Shown piece after piece: positions 58,734 to 64,000 of a stretch of 64,000 bases of DNA. This DNA is from JANLSE01 sp038214135 (GTDB taxonomy: Bacteria > Chloroflexota > Chloroflexia > Chloroflexales > Roseiflexaceae), in the NCBI GenBank assembly GCA_038214135.1, contig JBBQSD010000008.1:26778-90777 (forward strand). Direction: 5' to 3'. Within the stretch, counting starts at the first letter, position 1. The number at the start of each line of letters is the position of its first letter. Made by a program: the position numbers and the translations under genes. The notes under the pieces are model-generated. The model was given only the letters and a program-made list of their open reading frames with translations, had not been told where the DNA came from and searched no databases.

Positions 58734-59612
58734 CTATTTCCCGCGCAGCCGTGGATCGAGCCAATCGCGTAGGCCATCGCCGAGCAGATTGAACCCTGCA
58801 ACCACCAGTAAGATCGCAATAGCCGGGCAGGTCGCCAGCCACCACTGGGTCGCCATGTAATTGCGGCCTTCACTGATCATCACGCCCCATTCTGGCGTTG
58901 GCGGCTGGGCACCAAAGCCAATGAACGAGAGCCCAGCGACGGACAGGATTGCGCCACCGAGATCGAAGCTGGCCTGAACCAGCAATGGTGCGAGGCTATT
59001 AGGCAGCAGGTGGCGAAAGACGATGCGAAACTGTGAGGCTCCAATCGCACGAGCCGACTCGATGAACTCACGCCGTTTGAGCGACAGTACTTGCCCGCGA
59101 ACCAGCCGTGCATACACCGGCCATGTAACGGCAATAATGGCGATCAGTGCGTTTTGTAGGTTTGGCCCAAGTGCTGCCGCAATCGCCATGGCTAAAATAA
59201 GCCCCGGAAACGCAAAGAAGATATCGGTCACGCGCATCATGACCTCATCGATCCAACCGCCGCGCCAGCCCGCCAGCAGCCCAAATAGCCCGCCGATCAG
59301 CGATGATGCAACAACCACCGCAAACCCGACGAACAGCGAGATTCGTGCGCCATACAGCAGACGGCTGAAAATATCGCGGCCAAGTTTGTCGGTGCCAAGT
59401 GGAAATTCGCCCGATGGCGGATTCAGGCTTTTGGCAATATTTTGGGTCAGTGGATCGAGTGGTGTGAGCAGCGGAGCCATAAGCGCAGCCAGAATAAAGA
59501 AAACTAGCAGGATCGCTCCAACAGCGATTGCCGGTTGGCGGAATGCCAGCCTGAGTGCTGCTCGCCGCGTACGCGCCGGTGGAATAGCATCCGCTCGCCC
59601 AATCACAGTCAT
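58734..59612 (-). CDS. Dipeptide/oligopeptide-type ABC transporter permease (DppC type)
   Basis: The 292-residue protein has six helices and the DppC pattern: FPLGTDKLGRDIFSRLLYGA, RISLFVGFAVVVASSLIGGL, the EAA loop EFIESARAIGASQFRIVFRH and LLPNSLAPLLVQASFDLGGA, and the C-terminal PTPEWGVMISEGRNYM. It overlaps the end of the DppB-type gene by four bases, so they form an operon. Confidence 0.93.
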   Translation of the reverse strand: MTVIGRADAIPPARTRRAALRLAFRQPAIAVGAILLVFFILAALMAPLLTPLDPLTQNIAKSLNPPSGEFPLGTDKLGRDIFSRLLYGARISLFVGFAVVVASSLIGGLFGLLAGWRGGWIDEVMMRVTDIFFAFPGLILAMAIAAALGPNLQNALIAIIAVTWPVYARLVRGQVLSLKRREFIESARAIGASQFRIVFRHLLPNSLAPLLVQASFDLGGAILSVAGLSFIGFGAQPPTPEWGVMISEGRNYMATQWWLATCPAIAILLVVAGFNLLGDGLRDWLDPRLRGK

Positions 59613-60619
59613 GAATCTACCTCAACGCGCGGATCGAGCGCACGATAGCCAAGATCAACGAGTGTGTTCACAATCGGGTAGACAACCGCTGCAACCAGTG
59701 TCACACCCATGACCGCTGGGAAATCCAGGCTGACAGCCGATGCGGTTGCATAGCGCCCCAGCCCCGGCCACCCAAAAATCGTTTCGGTGAGCACTGCGCC
59801 AGAGAGTAGGCTACCAAACGTGATCCCAATTGTTGTCAGAACGGGAATTAGCGCATTTTTCAGCGCATGGCGTGTGATCACCAGGCGTTCACGAAGGCCC
59901 TTGGCGCGTGCTGTGCGAACATAATCCTGCCCAAGCGATTCGAGCATGGCCGAGCGCGTCATCCGCAGCAACACCGCCGTCGAAAAATAGCCAAGCGTCA
60001 CGGCCGGTAGGATCAGATGGCGAACACTATTTTCGAACAGTTTCCAATCCCCGGCGATCAGGCTATCCATGGTGAACAGCCCTGTCACCCGCGTTGGCGG
60101 AGTAAGCACCGCATCAAGCCGCCCAGGACCGGGCAACCAGCGCAGTTTATTATAGAACAATGCCAATGCCAGCAGCCCGAGAAAGAAGATCGGTAGCGAA
60201 CCACCAACAAGCGCAAACACGCGGGCAACACCATCGGCAAGGCCATTGCGGTTGACAGCCGAGATGATGCCGAGCGAGACACCAAGGACGAGTGCGACGA
60301 TCATTGCTGCAATCGAGAGTTCCAATGTGGCCGGTAGGAAATCGCGCAGATCGGCAGCAACTGGCCTGCGGGTACGGATCGAAATACCCAGATCGCCACG
60401 CAACAAGCGGCCCATATAGGATGCATACTGCTCATAGGGCGGGCGATCAAGGCCATATTCGCGCCGAAAGGCCTCGATCTGATCATCGCGGGCATTCTGA
60501 CCAAGCGCCGTGACCGCTGGGTCAATCGGCACAAGCTGTGTCAACGTGAATGTAATAATAGTGACGCCGATCAGCACAATCAGCAGGCCGACCAAGCGCC
60601 GAAAGAGGAAGCGTATCAT
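59609..60619 (-). CDS. Dipeptide/oligopeptide-type ABC transporter permease (DppB type)
   Basis: The 336-residue protein has six helices, MIRFLFRRLVGLLIVLIGVT, PIDPAVTALGQNARDDQIEA, and an EAA loop with YVRTARAKGLRERLVITRHA and LKNALIPVLTTIG. The ATG at 60619 gives the family N-terminus but has no clear ribosome site; the frame extends to 60748 through interspersed repeat sequence, which I exclude. It follows the binding-protein gene after 156 bases of repeats and a hairpin. Confidence 0.92.
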   Translation of the reverse strand: MIRFLFRRLVGLLIVLIGVTIITFTLTQLVPIDPAVTALGQNARDDQIEAFRREYGLDRPPYEQYASYMGRLLRGDLGISIRTRRPVAADLRDFLPATLELSIAAMIVALVLGVSLGIISAVNRNGLADGVARVFALVGGSLPIFFLGLLALALFYNKLRWLPGPGRLDAVLTPPTRVTGLFTMDSLIAGDWKLFENSVRHLILPAVTLGYFSTAVLLRMTRSAMLESLGQDYVRTARAKGLRERLVITRHALKNALIPVLTTIGITFGSLLSGAVLTETIFGWPGLGRYATASAVSLDFPAVMGVTLVAAVVYPIVNTLVDLGYRALDPRVEVDS

Positions 60620-60646
60620 GCAGTGATGCCCATATACGTTTGCCAG

Positions 60647-60720
60647 CGGGGGTTTGGGGGCGCAGCCCTCAAGATGTCTTGATCGAGCCCTGTCGCAGCA
60701 GGGGTTTGGGGGCGCAGCCC
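60647..60720. repeat. Two interspersed repeats (GGGTTTGGGGGCGCAGCCC) inside the importer operon
   Basis: GCGGGGGTTTGGGGGCGCAG then CCCTCAAG and, 50 bases on, GGGGTTTGGGGGCGCAGCCC. Each has an internal GGG...CCC inverted match. They relate to the repeats at 26945 and 28185. Confidence 0.75.
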
Positions 60721-60731
60721 CCAAGATCTTT

Positions 60732-60767
60732 TTTCTGGTGGGCGGCATAGCTGCCGCCCACCAGAAA
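60732..60767. terminator. Strong hairpin between the binding-protein and permease genes
   Basis: TTTCTGGTGGGCGGCA and TGCCGCCCACCAGAAA pair perfectly around TAGC, just after the stop codon of the binding-protein gene. On the minus strand it is not followed by a T-run. Such hairpins often protect the binding-protein mRNA or limit read-through so that the binding protein is made in excess. Confidence 0.75.
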
Positions 60768-60775
60768 GGAAAGAA

Positions 60776-62512
60776 TTAGCCCTTCTTGATCAACCAGAAC
60801 CAGATGCTCGGTGTGCTGGCCGGGCTATACTGGAAGCCAGTGATATTCTTGCGAACACCATAGCTACGGGTTGGCTGATACAGCATAATATACGGGCCTT
60901 CATTCTGAACCAGTTCGGTCAACTGCTTATAGAGTGCCGCACGCTTGGTGCTATCCTGCTCGGTTGCAGCCTGCTTACTCAGATCGATGGCCTGCTGGTT
61001 CTGCCACGAATTACGCCAGGCCAATGATTTGGCATCGTAGTTGGCGAATGGCGTAGCGTTGCCATCTGGATCTGGGAAATCCGGGCCCCAGTTGATGAAT
61101 ACCATCTGGCCCTTCTGGGCACGATAGACATTCAGCAGTTCGGATTGCTGGATCTGCTTGATATTGAGCTTGAGCCCAATCTGCTGGACATCGGATTGGA
61201 TTTTGGCAGCCAGAACTGCCCATTCAATACCGCCTGGTGCAGTGCCAGCCGGAACCAGGAATTCAATCTCGGTGCCCTCAGCAACGCCAGCCTTGGTCAG
61301 TAATTCCTTGGCTTTGGCAATATCCTGGGTGAAGGGGTTCACGCCAGTATGCCCAAACAAGCCTTCTGGGATGATCTCCTGGACGATTTTGCCATTGCCA
61401 CCAAGCAGGGTGTTGATATCGTCGTAGTTGATTGCGTAGCGAATGGCCTGGCGAACATCGGCTTTGTCCAGCGGTGCCGATGTTGCATTCATGCCGACAT
61501 AGGCCAATGTGAGTGAGTTGGCCTTGACAATCGACACATCTGGGTTACCATCGAGTGCCTTGACTTGCTCTGCGCCGAGATCCTGAGCAATATCGGCCTC
61601 ACCGGTTTCGATTGCCGATTGTAGGTTCGCCAGTTCGGTGACATTGCGCATGATCACGCGCTTCAGTGTTGGTGCGGTGCCCCAGAAATTCGGGTTGATA
61701 TCGAGTACGGTCTGGGTGTTGCGCTCCCAGCGTTGGAGTACATATGGGCCACTGCCAGCCGAATTGTCGTTCAGCCAGGTCGAGCCAAAATCGGCACCAG
61801 CGTTCTTTTCGACAACCGCCTTCTCAACGACGCCAGCCACGCTGAAGCTCAGCACCGATAGGAACACCTGTGGACTGGTGGTCTTTGGCAGGGTGACTTC
61901 GAATGTCTGTGGATCAATGGCCTTGAAGCTATCCTTCTTCAGGCCAGCAACATCGGTGAACAGGAAGGCTGGCGATTTGTTCAGATCGAAGATGCGGCCC
62001 CATGAATAGGCCACATCATCGGCTGTGACAGGACTACCACTGGCAAACTTGGCCTTCGGATCAAGCTTGAAGGTCAGTGTTGATGAGTCCGTACCTTCCT
62101 TGATCTCCCATGAGGTGGCCAGCAACGGCTTGATTGTTGGATTGCCTGGTTCGAGTGTTACCAGGGTTTGGTAGACACTACCAACCACCTGGATTCCGCC
62201 GAATTCATAGGCAACGGCTGGATCCATCGAGATCTGGTCCGACAGATCGGCGGCATAGATCAGCGTTTCAGCGGCGCTCACTTCTGGAACGGCCTTGGTT
62301 GGTTCGGCAGCCGGAGCGACGGTTGGCTCAGGCGCTTTTGTTGCTTCAGCAGCCGGGGCGGCGGTTGGCTGTGCTGCTGGAGCATCTGTTGGTTGGGTAG
62401 CTGGAGCGGCGGTTGGCTGTGCTGCTGGAGTCGCGCCGCCACATGCGGTCAACACCAATGCAAAAGCAACCAACGTAGTGAGGAGCCGCACTGTGAACCG
62501 TGTGCGTACCAT
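60776..62512 (-). CDS. Oligopeptide-type ABC transporter substrate-binding lipoprotein
   Basis: The 578-residue protein begins with a lipoprotein signal (LVAFALVLTACGG), an Ala/Pro/Thr linker (AAQPTAAPATQPTDAPAAQP), then a family 5 solute-binding fold: YAADLSDQISMDPAVAYEFG, TSWEIKEGTDSSTLTFKLDP, KFASGSPVTADDVAYSWGRI, RQAIRYAINYDDINTLLGG. The ligand, usually a peptide or glycoside, is not known. The ATG at 62512 follows AAAGGAACAGTTGT. No ATPase for this importer is in the window. Confidence 0.92.
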   Translation of the reverse strand: MVRTRFTVRLLTTLVAFALVLTACGGATPAAQPTAAPATQPTDAPAAQPTAAPAAEATKAPEPTVAPAAEPTKAVPEVSAAETLIYAADLSDQISMDPAVAYEFGGIQVVGSVYQTLVTLEPGNPTIKPLLATSWEIKEGTDSSTLTFKLDPKAKFASGSPVTADDVAYSWGRIFDLNKSPAFLFTDVAGLKKDSFKAIDPQTFEVTLPKTTSPQVFLSVLSFSVAGVVEKAVVEKNAGADFGSTWLNDNSAGSGPYVLQRWERNTQTVLDINPNFWGTAPTLKRVIMRNVTELANLQSAIETGEADIAQDLGAEQVKALDGNPDVSIVKANSLTLAYVGMNATSAPLDKADVRQAIRYAINYDDINTLLGGNGKIVQEIIPEGLFGHTGVNPFTQDIAKAKELLTKAGVAEGTEIEFLVPAGTAPGGIEWAVLAAKIQSDVQQIGLKLNIKQIQQSELLNVYRAQKGQMVFINWGPDFPDPDGNATPFANYDAKSLAWRNSWQNQQAIDLSKQAATEQDSTKRAALYKQLTELVQNEGPYIMLYQPTRSYGVRKNITGFQYSPASTPSIWFWLIKKG

Positions 62513-62636
62513 ACAACTGTTCCTTTCTGTGCTTGGAGGGAATCTACTGGCGCATCGTTCGACACATGCACACATCATTGGGGCTTCGGTATTATAGGGC
62601 TGCTACGCAGCGTGTCAAATAAACCCTGGATGCCCT

Positions 62637-62690
62637 TCCATCCGCATGCTGAAGCCTGCGGCAACGGGATAATGCATCCAATAGCCCGCG
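62637..62690. repeat. Interspersed repeat (CCGCAGGCT family), diverged
   Basis: CATCCGCATGCTGAAGCCTG then CGGCAACGGGATAATGCATC and CAATAGCCCGCGG. It lies in the 200-base gap upstream of the binding-protein gene, next to the end of the phosphatase gene. Confidence 0.65.
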
Positions 62691-62712
62691 GCCTCCCCGA
62701 TTGTTCTCTCGG

Positions 62713-63948
62713 TCACTCGATCTGTGCGGCCAGCAGCGTGATATCATCCGCTTGGGTGGCCCCATTCTGGAATGCATCCAGTAGTTCGATGAAGTGTTCG
62801 CACAATGCTTGTGGTGGCAGCATATATGATTGTTGGATGGTTGCTGCAATATGCTCGGTGCCATACTCCAGGTTGTGAATATTGGTTGCCTCTGTCACCC
62901 CATCGGAATACAGAAGCAGTGCCCCACCAGCTGGCAGTGTCATTGTCTGATGATCAATTGCGGGTTCATCGAGCAGCCCCAATGGATGGCCGAGGCCGCG
63001 TATTGTTGGCAGAATGATCCCCTGTGCATCCCAGAAGATCGGAAGTTCGTGGCCTGCACGAGCGAAGCGAAAGCTGCGGGTGTTGTGATCCAGAATGCCA
63101 TACAGGAGTGTTACAAACATGCCCTCGAAACTGCGGCTGAGTAACTGCCGATTGACGGCACGGAGTGTATCGGCTGGGGAATCACTGCGTTCGGCCTCGG
63201 CACGCAGAAGGCTGCTTACCAATGCCATAAGCAATGCCGCTGGAATACCCTTGCCACAGACATCGCCAACAGCCAGCCCTAATTGGTTGGAGCCAAGCGG
63301 AAACACATCATAGAAATCGCCACCAACCATGCGGGCAGGCAACATTCGCGCACCAACAGCAATTCCCTGAATATGCGGCAGGCTACGCGGTAGCATCTGT
63401 TCCTGAATATCACGGGCCTGCTGCAATTCGCGCCGCAGCGTCTCCTGTTCAATCAGCTGTGCCTGGGCCTGTTGCAGTTCGATATAGGCCTGGGTGAGTT
63501 GCTGATTCTTGAGTTGCAGATCATGAATCGTCGCATCACCTGCAGCACGCAGGCGATCACTAACGACACGCAGCATCTCATAGGCGATCAGCGGGTAGCG
63601 ATGCAGCAGATCATCGAAATCTCTGCGGGTGACCACAACCAGACGTGTATCCTGTGAAGCGCGAATACTCGCAGTTCGGGGCGTATCCGCGCTCAACAGG
63701 CTCATTTCACCAATGAACTCACCAGCACGGCGCATCCCCAGCAGGCGCTCCTCTGTTGTTCCTAATGCTTTAATAACCGCAATTTGCCCTTCCAGCACAA
63801 TATAGAAATGAGCACCGGTATCGCCCTCGTGAAACAAAATTGTATCTGCCGGGTAACTGACCTGCCGGAGCGTTGTGGCCAGCCGAGTTAACTCTTCTTG
63901 TGGAAGTGCTGCAAACAGCGGTACGCTGCCTAATATCGAGGTGTCCAT
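62713..63948 (-). CDS. cNMP-binding domain-PP2C/SpoIIE-type phosphatase
   Basis: The 411-residue protein has an N-terminal cyclic-nucleotide-binding domain (about 10-130; LFAALPQEELTRLATTLRQV, ILFHEGDTGAHFYIVLEGQI, RRAGEFIGEMSLLSADTPRT), a coiled coil (about 135-180) and a C-terminal PP2C/RsbU-type domain (about 190-411; ARMLPARMVGGDFYDVFPLG, VGDVCGKGIPAALLMALVSS, GALLLYSDGVTEATN, DDITLLAAQI). It should dephosphorylate a partner, such as an anti-sigma antagonist, when nucleotide or ligand binds. No partner is in the window. It starts at 63948 and its upstream region ends at the window edge. Confidence 0.92.
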   Translation of the reverse strand: MDTSILGSVPLFAALPQEELTRLATTLRQVSYPADTILFHEGDTGAHFYIVLEGQIAVIKALGTTEERLLGMRRAGEFIGEMSLLSADTPRTASIRASQDTRLVVVTRRDFDDLLHRYPLIAYEMLRVVSDRLRAAGDATIHDLQLKNQQLTQAYIELQQAQAQLIEQETLRRELQQARDIQEQMLPRSLPHIQGIAVGARMLPARMVGGDFYDVFPLGSNQLGLAVGDVCGKGIPAALLMALVSSLLRAEAERSDSPADTLRAVNRQLLSRSFEGMFVTLLYGILDHNTRSFRFARAGHELPIFWDAQGIILPTIRGLGHPLGLLDEPAIDHQTMTLPAGGALLLYSDGVTEATNIHNLEYGTEHIAATIQQSYMLPPQALCEHFIELLDAFQNGATQADDITLLAAQIE

Positions 63949-64000
63949 GCGTGTGAGCCTCTCGTTATGGTGCTTCTGGTGGTATATGTATCATAAGGCA

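Noticed and set aside
60619..60748. Longer DppB-type start at 60748
   Set aside because: The extra residues are coded by interspersed repeat sequence and do not match the family N-terminus.

Overview
The window looks like chromosomal DNA of a free-living, heterotrophic member of the Chloroflexota, most likely class Chloroflexia. The clues are Pro/Thr-rich linkers on exported proteins, several LLM-type flavin/F420 oxidoreductases, many signalling genes, a MutS2/CvpA pair, and intergenic gaps full of palindromic and heptameric repeats. Genus is not assigned; nothing here can fix it. There is no phage, transposase, integrase or CRISPR array.

Layout. 0-4 kb: a sortase cut by the window edge, a DUF2227-type membrane protein, galE and aroA. 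4-10 kb: an FHA/winged-helix regulator divergent from a membrane Ser/Thr kinase, an Rsm22-like methyltransferase, a DUF4177-like protein and a soluble GAF histidine kinase. 10-16 kb: a tight three-gene operon (small Cys protein, CBS protein, GH95 fucosidase), a membrane EEP-family protein, a frameshifted GNAT gene and a deoxynucleoside kinase. 16-20 kb: an ECF sigma factor, a probable anti-sigma protein, a large secreted repeat protein and a decayed coiled-coil gene. 20-31 kb: the most interesting part, a SorC-type regulator divergent from E2 and fused E1 genes of a 2-oxoacid dehydrogenase, followed by an atypical ribulose-phosphate-epimerase-like protein, a GMC oxidoreductase and a ROK kinase. 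31-36 kb: two tRNA genes, a second ECF sigma/anti-sigma pair, and an ABC ATPase and permease facing each other. 36-41 kb: two LLM oxidoreductases around a diaminopropionate ammonia-lyase-like gene and a GNAT gene. 41-44 kb: a two-component system. 44-53 kb: an exported S33-type hydrolase, a polysaccharide deacetylase, a LysM protein, MutS2, CvpA and a LOG-family protein. 53-58 kb: a TetR-controlled MacAB-like efflux operon. 58-64 kb: a Uma2 protein, a dipeptide-type ABC importer and a cNMP/PP2C-type phosphatase.

The main discovery candidate is the SorC locus. Two face-to-face promoters (each TTGACA, 17 bp, then a -10) each carry a pair of GTGCATTTGCAC operators 19 bp apart just downstream of the -10, so one regulator should control both itself and the dehydrogenase genes. 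The linked enzymes have unusual features: a GDA instead of GDG thiamine-binding motif, two E3-binding-like segments in E2, and altered metal ligands in the epimerase. This suggests a sugar or sugar-acid pathway that I cannot match to a known one.

The second is a set of ~100-bp intergenic elements built from 7-bp tandem repeats in opposite orientation at the two ends, in three sequence families. They resemble the short tandemly repeated heptamers known from cyanobacteria. No database search was possible; assignments rest on motifs and recall of families.
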